Origin: Tigriopus japonicus
Taxonomy: Eukaryota > Arthropoda > Copepoda > Harpacticoida > Harpacticidae
DNA length: 64,000 nt
Direction of reading: 5' to 3'
Assembly (NCBI GenBank): GCA_010645155.1
Contig: JAAGOF010000055.1
Location: 2,374,529 to 2,438,528 of the forward strand
Position numbers and translations under genes: made by a program. Positions within the stretch are counted from its first letter, which is position 1. Each line of letters starts with the position of its first letter. This document shows positions 51,629 to 62,684 of the stretch, in pieces. The notes under the pieces are model-generated. The model saw only the letters and a list, made by a program, of their open reading frames with translations. It was not told the DNA's origin and did not search any database.

Positions 51629-53621
51629 GATTGAGAGGGGACACGTTTTCGTAATGGAGACACGGAAGTTGCCGGAAAAAAAACTAAAAGGGCTGTCTCT
51701 CAGTCAACCGCCCCTGGACTTGATTGACATTTGACGCAAAAAACAGTGTTCCAGCGTATGAAGACGCAAACAGAGTCAGTTTTTGTCCGAGGACCAAGCT
51801 TTCCTCGCCCAATTTCAAAACCAGCGAATAATCATCAAATCCATTTTTTGGAGCGCAAGTTATGTGCCTCAAGTCCGCTTAATGATTGATAAAAACATAT
51901 CGTCATTCTTGAAGAAAATTTCCGAAAAAAATCATAAATTATAGTTACAATGAAATATTACAACCCAATTACATAGTTTTCTTCTTCTATATTGACGGAT
52001 TGAACCAACCTGGCAAGAGACACGAATGGCTTTGAGGCCAATTCAACCCACGATCAATTATTCCCTTAGTCCAATGTCATTTAAATGGTACTTAGATCAC
52101 TTATCACTTGTTTGGATCGAAACTCAGATGGGACTCCATTCTGACCAGTTAGTCGTTATCGGCCTCCCTGCTTCTGGTCTGAAAATATTGGCTACGTTTA
52201 GTTTTGTCAAGGCGTCAAAAAGTCAACGTCAGCCAAAAAATGGCTTGATAAATAAATAATGATACACTCACTCCGCGAAGCCATCGGAAGCTAGAGCGAG
52301 GAAGCGACACATCATATTTGGTTCCCCATAATTAGGCCATGGGTGGATTGACTTTGCATCAGCTTTATTATAATGCTGTCACATCAAATTGAGCAACAGT
52401 ATCATAACAAGGAGAAATGCTGTATAGGTAGCTTGCAATAGCTAAGGGTTCATGTTCTCTGCTTTGAAAAAAACTCATTTCATCAAGCTTTGCCTGACTA
52501 TATCATGTCCAGTTTGAATTAATTAATGTGTGGTCAGCATGTTGAAAACAAAACAGGAAATGCATTTCATAGATTAAAGCTTTTTTTCTTCAAAAATTTC
52601 TTCTTTTTCTTCAAAAACTTGTTAGCTGTTTTGCTTGCCAATTGAGTAAATGTCAGCAAGATTGATCATTGAATCTTCAGTTTGAGAGCTATTCTCCAAT
52701 ACAAAACAAACCATTGTTTCAAAATCACTCTTTGATATGCCTCAAACTTCTTAGCTCACCTTGATATGGCACAAATATTCTGAGATAATCAATCAAATAT
52801 ATGTTCAAAAGGCCAGAACATAGGAGTTTTTGGGAACTATTCAAAAGCAAAGCTTGGCGCAAAAGGCCTTAAATTATGACTTTTTTTGCTGTGCAAGGTT
52901 GTTATTTTGTCACTTGAGAAAGTGAGGGGTTTGTGTCCATGGGATAGATTTTATTTATTTGTTTAGTGCTAAATGAAATATATAAAAAAATATTGCAAAC
53001 TTTTCGGATAAACTAAAATGAAATAGAAATTGTTCATTTACTTTCTCTAAACAAAATCATTTGCCTACTTGTTTTTTTGAAAATATCCATCAAAGAATGT
53101 TGCTGGAATGGATACACACTTACAAGCGAGAGGATACACACAAATTGGAAAACACTGTTCCTTTCAAAGTGACTTGTTTTTGTTCATTGACTAGAACCAC
53201 AGGTAGAGCTCCCTCTGAGAAGTACGTTTTGCTCACTCTCAACTGAAGAAAGCAACTCCCCCAATAATTACATCACATCAAAACCTTGAACTATTTTAGA
53301 CATATTGAAATGATAATCATGGCAACTTAATGCACAGCTTTTCCATCCTGCGGCATTAGGATGATTCAATGAGATTACACGCATTTTGAAGCTTGTTCGC
53401 ATGGCTTGAACTTTCTTTGCCGTTCCTTCCAGCAAGATCTTAGTTGGCGGGAAAGGTTTGGTGCCGTCAAAAGCGACCATTCCCGGCTAGAGGGTCCCTG
53501 GTTGATGGGATTCGATCGATTCGATCCTTCGAGCTTCAATTTCCGATCTCATCGGATTAAACCGACCTTCCCAAACTTCAACCAATCAGTCAGTCCATCA
53601 ATCGATCGGCGCCCGCCCCTC
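51629..53621. other. Intergenic region upstream of the Maf gene
   Basis: No gene supported. CTTTGCCGTTCCTTCCAG at 53,415-53,432 looks like a splice acceptor, so 53,433-53,621 may be 5' UTR of the Maf gene; the frame there is open but not family-like. Confidence 0.4.
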
Positions 53622-54290
53622 ATGTTGGACCCGCTGAGAGACGGCGCGTTGAAGGGCGTGCGGGTCATCTTGGCCAGTAGCTCGCCTCGTCGACGCGAGA
53701 TCCTGGCTCACAGCGGACTCACTTTCGAGGTTCGGCCTTCCTTAGCCGAAGAGAACCTCGACCCGGCGCGTTACGCCAATCGACCCGGGGATTACGCCAT
53801 GGACACGGCGGGTCTGAAAGCCCGTGAGGTGGCTCAACGACTCATGACCGAAGGCGAGGAGGAGGAGGAATCCGCTGACACGCCCACATTGGTCATCGGA
53901 TCAGATACCGTGGTCACGTTAGACGAGCAACTATTCGGCAAGCCCCGGGACGCCCATCACGCCGCCCACATGCTGAGTCAACTCAGTGGCAGATCGCACG
54001 CGGTTTATTCCGGGGTTTGGCTCATTCGGTTGGACCCAAAATGGAATGGGCCACCCCGTAGTTTGAGCTTTTACCAATCCACCCAGGTCCATTTTGACCG
54101 TTTGTCCGAGGCCGTGATTCAAGCCTATGTGGCCTCGGGTGAGCCCATGGATAAGGCCGGAGGCTATGGGATTCAAGCCCGTGGGGCCACTCTAGTTCAG
54201 GGTATCACCGGGGACTTTTTCAATGTCATGGGATTCCCGCTTCACTTATTTGGGCGTAAATTGTACGAGCTCTACGATACCTGCCCGTGA
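53622..54290 (+). CDS. Maf-type nucleoside triphosphate pyrophosphatase (ASMTL N-domain-like)
   Basis: 222 residues from ATG 53,622. The frame is open further 5' but without family similarity. The nucleotide-binding motif ASSSPRRREIL is at residues 18-28, followed by YAMDTAGLKAREVA, VIGSDTVV with the expected Asp, and KPRDAHHAAHMLSQLSGRSH. The C-terminal signature is SGEPMDKAGGYGIQARGA, then GDFFNVMGFPL. The sequence follows the N-terminal half of human ASMTL closely, but there is no methyltransferase-like half; it stops at 54,290. Maf proteins hydrolyse dTTP, UTP or modified nucleotides to the monophosphate, cleaning the nucleotide pool in the cytosol. The start of DNA ligase IV follows 94 bp after this stop with no AATAAA between, so the two may share a transcript. 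Confidence 0.9.
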   Translation: MLDPLRDGALKGVRVILASSSPRRREILAHSGLTFEVRPSLAEENLDPARYANRPGDYAMDTAGLKAREVAQRLMTEGEEEEESADTPTLVIGSDTVVTLDEQLFGKPRDAHHAAHMLSQLSGRSHAVYSGVWLIRLDPKWNGPPRSLSFYQSTQVHFDRLSEAVIQAYVASGEPMDKAGGYGIQARGATLVQGITGDFFNVMGFPLHLFGRKLYELYDTCP

Positions 54291-54384
54291 AATAGAGGGA
54301 GAGAGAGAGATGCGTGCCTTCATCTCATGACTGATGTTGATGAATAATCATGTTAAGTTTGATTTTTTACAGCATCTGTCGAGC
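54291..54384 (+). promoter_or_regulatory. 94-bp Maf-LIG4 spacer with splice-acceptor-like site
   Basis: Between the Maf stop and the LIG4 ATG there is a (GA)n run and then TTTGATTTTTTACAG, a good 3' splice site, ending 12 bp before ATG 54,385. No poly(A) signal or TATA box is present. It could be the acceptor of a LIG4 5' UTR intron or a trans-splice site of a two-gene operon. Confidence 0.5.
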
Positions 54385-57300
54385 ATGGCCCAAGCTTCGA
54401 GTCCAGGTTCCATGGCCTTCCGAGACCTGGCCGAGTTTTGTCAGGCCGTGGTGAAGGTGGGTCCCAAAAGCGGAAAGGAGGCCAAATTCAAAAAGTTGGT
54501 CAGTTTTCTCGAATTTAGCCGCACTCAAATGGGTCGCTCGGTGTCCCTATTTCCAATCATACGTTTGCTCCTGCCTCAGTTGGACCGTGAACGCGGCTCT
54601 TACGGCATCAAGGAAACCGTTTTAGCCCGTTTATTCATTCGTTCTTTGGGTTTGGGTGAGGGGAGTGCCGATGCCATTCGTTTAAAGAACTTCCGTGCCC
54701 CCAAAGGTTTGGGCAGCCAGAGTGATACGGGGGATTTTGCAGCCGTCCTCTACACCATCATTCAAGACCGAGGCTATCCGGATGGTCAGTTGTCGGTAGA
54801 TCAGGTCAATGTGTTCCTGGACCAATTAGTTGAAGCAGGTGCACAAGGAGGTAAGCGCGCCCTCATTGAGACCCTGCTCATGGATGTGTTCAAGAAGATG
54901 AATCCGGTGCAAGTGAAGTGGGTGGTTCGGATTATACTCAAAGATATGCGACTGGGTTTGGGTCAGAGCACCATTTTTAAGGCCGTTCATCCCGATGCCA
55001 AGGAGCTTTATGAGGTGAATGCCAATCTGGCCAAGGTGTGCGACCAACTAAAGGATCCGTCGATTCGATTGAACGAAATCGCCGTCCAATTGTTCCATCC
55101 CTTCAAGCCTATGTTGGCCGAAAGGGGTGTTTTAGAACGAGTGGAACAACAGATGGGACACAAATCTTTCTTTATTGAGGTGAAATATGACGGCGAACGT
55201 CTTCAAATTCACAAGAACGACAATGATGACTACAAATATTTCTCTCGAAATTGCCACGATTTCACGTCCGATTTCGGTGAGTCGCCTCGTGAATGGAGAA
55301 GCTTCACTCAAATCCTCTCGCAATGCCTTTCGAGTCACGTGCGCAGTGTCATTCTTGACGGCGAGATTTGTGCTTACAACCATCAGACCGATTGTCTCAC
55401 CCTCAAGGGCGACAAGATGAACATTCGTGGCCTGAAATCCGATGATCCCATGTACCAGCAATGCTTGTATGCCTACGACGTACTTTTTCTGAATGGCCAG
55501 GTCCTCACCAATAAACCGCTCCTAGAGCGAATCGAGATCCTCAAGTCTGTGGTTCAAGAACGCAAAGGGCGGATTCACTTTGCCCAGAGGTGTGAGGGCT
55601 CGACCAAAGCCGAAGTCATTCAAGCCCTGAATGAGGCTATTGACCGAAGGGAAGAGGGGATCGTCCTCAAAGACGTGCTTAGTATTTATAAGCCCAATGC
55701 CCGAAGCGGTGGCGGTTGGCTGAAAATCAAGCCGGATTACTCGAATCAATTAACAGATCAATGTGACCTCGTGCTCATGGGGGGTTACTACGGCACTGGA
55801 CGGAAAGGGCGCGGCATAATCTCGCATTTTCTTTTGGGACTCGTAGCTGTCGATCAGGAAGAACACAAGGACGTCAAGTGTGGAGGTCGTCGTGAGATCC
55901 ATTCGTTTTGTCGAGTGGGATCAGGTTACAGCATGAAGGAACTCTATGAGCTTTTACAAAGACTGGAGCCTCATTTCATTAGAGCTAAGTGGGACTCGGG
56001 GCCATCCGATGATCTGGTTCGAGTGGATGACTTTGCTCTGAGGATGGGCCGCGAGAAACCGGATGTGATTATTTCTCCCAAGAAATCCGTGATCCTGCAA
56101 ATTAATGCGGCAGAGGTGATCGCGAGTGATGTCTACCACACGGGATGTACCTTGAGGTAATGAAAGTATTTGATCGGGTATTCTTTGTGATATTTTCGGA
56201 CAAGCCTGATTCTTACACTAATAATTGACGTCTAGAAACTTATGATTAGTTCTTCGCTGAAAAGAACGTCGTATGCAGCTATTCAATTGTAGTAATCCTT
56301 GATTTGATTACAAAGGGGCCAATACGAAAGACATGCCCAATTGAAACTTTTTGAAACAAAATTTTCAAGGACGGAAAGCTTAACTTTTTACAGGTTTTAA
56401 ATTGCATGGAAGAATACGCACAGATATTCTAAGGAACTATCTTATTTCTGACCATGATAAGAATAGTGTTGAGGGTTGAAAATGTACCGAGTCGATTTTT
56501 TAATACGCCTCCTTTTCTATTTTTGGTAAAAATATTTCGAACATCAATCCTGAACAACTTGAAACTTGCTCCTATTTGAGCAAACTTGCCCATAGCTTAG
56601 GGATGAAATGAGTCACGTTCGACCTAGCCATCATTTGGGTCGTCATTTTAGCCGCATATATAATGTGGGTTATTTACCTTCTAAAAGGAAGTAAATCCTC
56701 GACCATATCCTAAGAAAATGCAAGTCAGTCCATCAAACATGAATAAGAATCAGTTGGTCTTATGATTGATTGTTCAAGTGTTGGATGCCCTTTAGTTTTG
56801 CATTTGCGCTTCCTTCCACCGTCTAATGGCAGAAGTTTGAAATGAAGGTGTTCGTTCGAGCTGGGACCATGGAAGACCAATTTTCCCACGTTGTACCTGT
56901 CCAAGGGCAAATCGTTTGGTGACATTCTTCTTAATAGTGACAAGAGAATGTGGTTGGCGAGAAGTAACCGAGTCTACATAAATGCGTGAAAGGCCTGTGG
57001 GACGTGTGCATATGCGTGTGGGTCTAATGTTAACGTTGTCCCAAATGAGAACGAACTACGCGATCGTGATCCGACTAGGAATTGATCAGTATTCAAAACC
57101 GAGCCAAACGAGAACAGAGACGAAGATGATGAAGTTTCCGTCCATTGCTTTTACTCATCGCCCCCCCCTCTCTCTCTTTCTTTCTTTCTCCCTTCCCATC
57201 GCGTTCTTTCTTCTTCCCTCAATCTTTTCCACACAAGAGATGATGAGGGGGAAAAACTTGCATCTTACCATTTGGCACCAATGATAGATTGAGGGTATTT

Positions 57301-59410
57301 GCTTTTGGATATGCTGAAGAATCTCGACGAGATAGCCTGTTGCTCATCGTCACAAGTGAGTTGTTGTTGTTGTTATTGTAGCACCACTAGTAATCGTTTA
57401 GACCACTCAAAGAGGACCTCTTTCCTTCCACCAGATCCTAGTCTACATAGTACATAGAGGCTTGGCCCACACATCCCCAAAGGCATATCTGGCTCGTATT
57501 AATGCCTACTGAGTCGATGATTCTCTGAGCCGATGAGTAGAAAGTTTCCCCGTATCAAAGAAACATGCACTTCGAGGTGCTGTCGAAAAGAGCTTCAACA
57601 TTTTCATGAAGCAATCTTTTTTCTTTGGCAAAATCAAAGGCAGATCATGAGAGAGAAAGAAGAGGTTTGATCCATTTTCGTCGGCAAAGGTGTCTTCGTT
57701 GGCTGCGCTCGGCAAAAAGTTCCCTTTCAAAATGATGAGATGAAATGGCAGCAAACTTGCGGCCTCTTGAAAAAAGAAACTCGAAAGAAAAGTTGCCCAG
57801 AAGCTTTGGCAGTTTTTAGGCGCTTTGCATCCCCGTTAATTGTCCTAGTTCCGACAAGCAGTTAGCTATGGAAAAAGACATCGTACGCTATGATATTTAT
57901 CTGTGGGAGAATGAGAGGACCTTCATAGTACACCAGAAGGTCTTCCAACCAATCATAAGGAGCTTCTTTTTCAATGAGTTTGAGCCTGGAAACGCCGAAA
58001 CTTAAGGTGCAACAATCTTAGACGAACCAAATACAATCACTTTTTTCTCGCCAAGTTGAGCCTGTCCTGCCAAGCAATGAATTCATGTGCTTATGGGATT
58101 CTTCACAGTTTGAACTTGATTGATAGCTCTGTCTGGATCCTTTAGCTTATTTATTCACAAACCAGCACGGCCATTCACGTATTTCATAAATTGGTCATTG
58201 GATTCTTCATCATTCATGAAGGTTTCAATGTTCATTCGTTGAAAGGGTAATTGGTTGTTGAGCTAAGGAAAGCAATCAATATTGGTGTTATCGTTATCTT
58301 TCGATTCCTTGACAATTCAATTGCTCTCATTTGATTCCGACGGTCATTCATAATTTATTCCTACTCTCATTTTATGGCAGGTTTCCACGAGTGGAACAAA
58401 TTCGAACGGATAAAAGCTTGGACGATTGCATGACCACCAAAGATTTGGAAACGATTCGTCGTGAAGCTCAGGGTAAATTGAGTCGTCGCTACGTGGAATC
58501 CGAGGCCTCGTCGGATGAGCCCTCCAAGAAACGACAACGTCAAACCAATGTCAAAGTCAGTCAAACGGTGGGCTTGGCCAAAGCCTTTGGTCCCGCGGCG
58601 GACTTGTCCACGGTCATGATTGAGTCCCATAACCTTAAAGACCAGGTCATCGTGATTGAACCCACCAATGCCATTTTGAAGGCGCGACTCGAGGCGATCG
58701 TCATCAAACACGGTGGAATTGTGGAGCAAAATCCCATCGAAGGGCGCACCTTTTGCTACGTGGAAACTGGCTTAAAAATGAAGGCCAAATCCGTAGTGAG
58801 AAGTCGCAAGTTCGATGTGGTACGCCACACTTGGCTCCTGGATTGCGAGGACCACTACCGGCCATTTGGACCGGCTGACATGGTGTGTTCCACGTCTGAT
58901 CGTGCCCAAGAGTTCAAAGATCAATACGACGAATTTGGCGACCCGTTTGCGTTCAGATCCACTCTTACTAGTCTCAAATACTCAATGGGACAAGTGAAGG
59001 CCCTCAAGAAGGAAGCCATTGTCAGCCGAGACGTGATAGCCGAATTTGAATGCACTCAATTGGCCAATCCCTCGAAATTTGGGCTCTTTCGCCAACTAAC
59101 ATTTTACTTGGATCGTTACGCTCAAATTGGCCAATCCTCTGACGGAAATCGCGAAGAGGATTGCCTGCATCCATTGGAACACATTGAACTTCTCATCGAG
59201 TTTTATGGCGGTAAAGTGATCAAAGATGATCTGGAAAATGACGATCGTTTGTCGCATGTCGTCGTAAGTTCCTCGGATTTAACGAGAGTATCGAAACTGA
59301 AGGCCCTTCGGCGGACCAAGACCAAGAAGTTCCACCTAGTTCTAGAGTCTTACATCGAGCAATGTGTCCAAGATAGCAACTTGCTCTCCCTCGCTGATTA
59401 TGAATTGTGA
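54385..59410 (+). CDS. LIG4: DNA ligase IV
   Basis: Two exons, 54385-56156 and 58381-59410, joined by donor AG/GTAATG and acceptor GGCAG/GTTTCC in matching phase to give TGCTLRFPRVEQIR; 933 residues (human 911). The N-terminal DNA-binding domain comes first (FLEFSRTQMGRSVSLFPIIR, KMNPVQVKWVVRIILKDMRL). The adenylation domain has nucleophile K267 in EVKYDGERLQ, then SVILDGEICAY, EGIVLKD and WLKIKPDY. The OB-fold segment has GGYYGTGRKGRGIISHFLLG. Exon 2 carries the tandem BRCT domains, with the XRCC4-binding linker (FGDPFAFRSTLTSLKYSMGQ) between. LIG4 with XRCC4 seals double-strand breaks in nuclear end joining. An in-frame ATG lies 17 codons upstream at 54,334, but an acceptor-like TTTTTTACAG falls between the two, so 54,385 is preferred. 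AATAAA at 59,522 marks the 3' end. Confidence 0.96.
56157..58380 (+). other. LIG4: Intron of LIG4 (2.2 kb)
   Basis: No nested gene is seen. A (CT)n tract lies at about 57,160-57,190. The rest is moderately AT-rich and unremarkable. Confidence 0.6.
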
Positions 59411-59521
59411 TACTTTCAGTGTGATCAATATTCAAGTACCGAAATTACTTCTTTATCGTCTACTTACGTCTCCTGAATGAAGAACACTACGTCGTACGTC
59501 GGCTGTAGAGCCGATTTGGAT

Positions 59522-59527
59522 AATAAA
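59522..59527 (+). terminator. LIG4: Poly(A) signal of LIG4
   Basis: AATAAA 112 bp after the LIG4 stop. Confidence 0.6.
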
Positions 59528-60219
59528 TCAAAGCGTTGCCTTGTCACTAATCTAAAGAGGAACAGTTGAACATGACCATATATTTTGCCTCATCAAAACT
59601 TCATAGGCTTTATTCCATTGCAAATTTGGGATTGAAACATATTCACCATTGCCTGGTTTTCACTCACAAACCATGTGAAAGCTAGGGCACCGAGTACGAA
59701 ATGATAAGCCGAAAAAATGGCTGATTGGAAACGAGAAAAAAACAATGGTTTGACAACAATGGTCGACTGACTGCGTTATCTTCATAAGAAATTAACATCT
59801 GAAGAAGAATGAACGAGTGATTTGAGACTCCAGATTTCCAACCATCCACGGGTGAACCAACTGAAAGAAAGAATGTGTGCGTGTGTGGGGGGGCATGGCA
59901 ATTTTTCAAAGCAAAGCTCAAACATCTCCTCCTCTTGGATATTTGAACTTTTGCGATCATCTGTTAAAGATCGGTTGCTGATTTGATTGGCGAATGACTG
60001 GTTGGGGTTGTGGGTTGCTTAGTTTGGACTAAGCTTACATTTTCTGAAGGGGCCATTATTGCATTTTGGGGGAAGGTGTTGGTTTGGGGGTACATCTTTG
60101 CTAGAGTGTGCCCTCGACAATTTTGCCGAAGTTTAAAACTCAGGGCAAAGAATTGAAGGGGGGTCGGAAATGGGCCAAGAGACCACATGGCTACATTCGC
60201 CACACTGGATTGATTTGAA
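59528..60219. other. Intergenic region between convergent LIG4 and the GSEFLamide gene
   Basis: AATAAA on the minus strand at 59,610-59,615 could end the neuropeptide transcript, about 600 nt past its stop. Nothing else is visible. Confidence 0.4.
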
Positions 60220-61001
60220 CTACTGCGCTATGATGGATTGAATTCGTTCCCAATTGAGATCTCGATCGCTCTGAGCCGAAGACATCGGCACTTCCGGTGT
60301 CCGTTTGTGAGTGGAATACAGTCGATGAAACAACTCTTGGAGATCTTCATCCTCGTCATAAGCTCTCTTGCCGAGGAATTCTGACCCTGGAGCGCGTTTT
60401 CCCAGGAATTCCGATCCCGGCACTCGCTTGCCTAAAAACTCGGAGCCAGGTGCCCTCTTGCCCAAGAATTCGGAACCAGGAGCTCGTTTCCCTAGAAACT
60501 CAGAGCCTGGGGTTCTTTTGCCCAGGAATTCTGAACCAGGGGTCCGTTTGCCCAAGAACTCTGATCCCGGCGATCGTTTGCCCAAAAATTCCGATCCTGG
60601 GGCCCTTTTGCCCAAAAACTCGGACCCTGGGGCTCGTTTGCCCAAGAACTCGGACCCTGGGACTCGCTTTCCGAGGAACTCTGAGCCTGGGACTCGTTTG
60701 CGTCGTCCCAGGAACTCTGATCCAAGGGTGGTACCGCGAGAAAATGTGTTGCCAGATCGACGATCCACGTCACGATTGAAGAGAAAACTGAAAAAGGGTA
60801 AGGAACGCGCCGACAAATCCTCTTCGGAACTGGACCTCTCAAAACCTGAAAGTTAGACACGGAGTATGTACCAATTAATGCATTCTGCAGGGATTGAAAA
60901 AGAGCTGCAACTCCAATCTTACCTTGGCATGGTCCAAGAACCACAAGCAAAAGACAAAATCCGAGAGCGTTAACCTGTATCCAACATTGTGCCGGGAGCA
61001 T
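60220..61001 (-). CDS. GSEFLamide neuropeptide precursor
   Basis: Two exons, 60923-61001 and 60220-60845 (donor CAAG/GTAAGA, acceptor CTTTCAG/GTTTTG, phase 1), 234 residues. Exon 1 encodes a signal peptide, MLPAQCWIQVNALGFCLLLV followed by VLGPCQG. Exon 2 begins FERSSSEEDLSARSLPFFSF and then carries one GTTLGSEFLGRRKR and eleven 10-residue units xPGSEFLGKR with x = V, V, A, A, S, T, T, A, A, V, A. KR is the prohormone-convertase site and the preceding Gly is the amide donor. Mature products are therefore mainly APGSEFLamide (5), VPGSEFLamide (3), TPGSEFLamide (2) and SPGSEFLamide (1). An acidic spacer (AYDEDEDLQELFHRLYSTHK) and a C-terminal peptide ending IQSIIAQ follow. GSEFLamides are known from crustaceans; receptor and function are not clear from sequence. 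The 30-bp units are nearly identical at the DNA level, so copy number may vary between individuals. Confidence 0.93.
60358..60714 (-). repeat. Tandem 30-bp coding repeat of the GSEFLamide precursor
   Basis: Eleven in-frame 30-bp units encoding xPGSEFLGKR, preceded by one divergent unit. Third-codon-position differences between units show that they are not all from one recent expansion. Confidence 0.9.
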
Positions 61002-62410
61002 TATTCTAGGAACCTATGTTGCAAGATGGGGTTTAATCAAGGTGATGAAAGAGCAGCAAAGCTCTTGAGGCAGCAGGCTTTGTTGTAGCCAACGAGGTGG
61101 CTTTTTTTTGAAGGGGTATCTATCTTCTCTTACCCGACAACTAACGCTGAGAGGAAATGACAATTCTTCGGGGAGGCTTGTGTAAACTTTCTTTGGGAGT
61201 TGCGTCGTGGGCCTTTGGCAGAAAACTGCATTGACTTCTCATGGGCACGTTCTATTTGTAGGTAAAACAAGCAAGTATTCCATGGGGGTAAGGGCCTGGT
61301 TTCTCCGCTAGAAGCAATCTCTATCTCGCCATCCCCGATCCAGTTTGTTCTTCCGTCCGTTCGCTTCTATTTTGGAACCACGCTTTTTTTCCTCTCAACG
61401 GCGAACGCACCTCTCAAAGACGGTTTACCGGATCTGAGCTCCTTTTTGAACGAGACAAAAGGAAGGAGATCCGAAGATTATGAAGGCGATGATTACGGTT
61501 AGATGAATCAAACGGGTACGAGGGAGAGAGCTTCGTGGAGTGGGGAGTAAATAACGGGCTTCACATTCACTCGGTAAATGAATCTATTTTGAATGATCAA
61601 ACCTTACCCCCAAAGAAAAATCAAACGTTACACGAAGCGTAAGAATCTGCGATTGAACTTGCGAGAAACCATGGCACACAGTAGGAAAGCTAGCTTTTCT
61701 TCACTAAAACACCTTTTTAGAGTTTAATGAGGTGTTTCAACACTTCAAAAAAACGCCAATCTCAATTGCTTTGGGACGCGCGTTGGTCAATGCAAGAAAT
61801 CAATACCTTGGTCCGGTGAAAGGTGGGCTTATGAAATGGGTTGAATTGACGTCTAAATACATATGATTCAATTGACACAGACGATAGCCCTTTTGTGAGG
61901 CACATCATTCAAAAATCAAAATAGATCGATCCACTGACTGGAGAAATGATCTGGGTGTACATGTGCGGTATTGGGGAATATTCCTTGAAAATCTCACAAT
62001 GGGAACAAATACATGGTAACCAATTCAGGTTCAGTCCAGTATTCATTCAGTGGGTATCCCACAATGCCAATTCGTACCATGAGATAATTGAGAAAACTAT
62101 ATGGAGATTTCTAGTCCTTGGGAACTGGGGATTCAAAAGAATCGAGGTAGAAAACGGGAAAACGGTAGTATTGATATGTTAGTAATCACCTAATAATTTC
62201 ACGTTTCCACATTCCCTAAATTAAATAAAGTTTGTTTTTTCTACCACTTGGTCTCGTGCGAGTTGTTCCCCAATCAAATGCAGGCAACCTCACAAAAAGG
62301 ACAGCGTCGTAGATATTCTAATCTGCTGCGATTCACTTTTGTAAACTTTAAAGGAAACTTCATATTTCATAGTTCGTTCTAAATTTCAAGTCCCAATTTC
62401 AATCGTGAAA
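61002..62410. other. Region upstream of the neuropeptide gene
   Basis: No coding feature can be supported. The neuropeptide promoter should lie between 61,002 and about 61,300, but no clear TATA box was found. Confidence 0.35.
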
Positions 62411-62415
62411 AGTGG

Positions 62416-62684
62416 ACACTGAAGGTCAGTTGTTGAGGTACTTTGGAAGAATAGTAGAAGCATATCTAGAAGCACAAAAGAAGCATATGAGGTAGAGTAG
62501 AAATAGCCATGCTTGATCAAGTTTTACTACATAAGCTGTGATTGAAAAACGCAGCTTATGTAGCGAAACTTGATCGAGCATGGTTATTTCTACTCCATCT
62601 CATATTCTTCTTTTATTCTTCTTCTATGCCTCTAGATATGCTCCAACTATACTTCCAAACTACCTCAACAACCGACCTTGAAGT
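62416..62684. mobile_element. Fold-back element with arms of about 120 bp
   Basis: The left arm (ACTGAAGGTCAGTTGTTGAG at 62,418, GCATATCTAGAAGCA, GTAGAAATAGCCATGC, CTACATAAGCTG) is repeated inverted on the right (GCAGCTTATGTAGC, GCATGGTTATTTCTAC, GCCTCTAGATATGC, CTCAACAACCGACCTTGAAG). The loop is about 10 bp around GATTGAAAAA. Arms differ by roughly 10-15 percent. Non-coding MITE-like hairpin, single copy in the window. Confidence 0.7.

Noticed and set aside
50683..51663. Long open frames across the N gap
   Set aside because: They exist only because N is read as open.
53406..53621. Upstream extension of the Maf frame
   Set aside because: It has no ATG at its 5' end, crosses an acceptor-like CTTCCAG, and carries no family similarity. 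The Maf domain starts normally at the ATG at 53,622.
54271..54400. Maf and LIG4 as one fusion protein
   Set aside because: A TGA ends Maf, and the only donor-like site near it (GTGAAA) would enter the LIG4 exon in the wrong phase.
60297..60856. Plus-strand open frames opposite the neuropeptide gene
   Set aside because: They are mirror frames of the 30-bp repeats. The minus frame has signal peptide, dibasic sites and amidation glycines.
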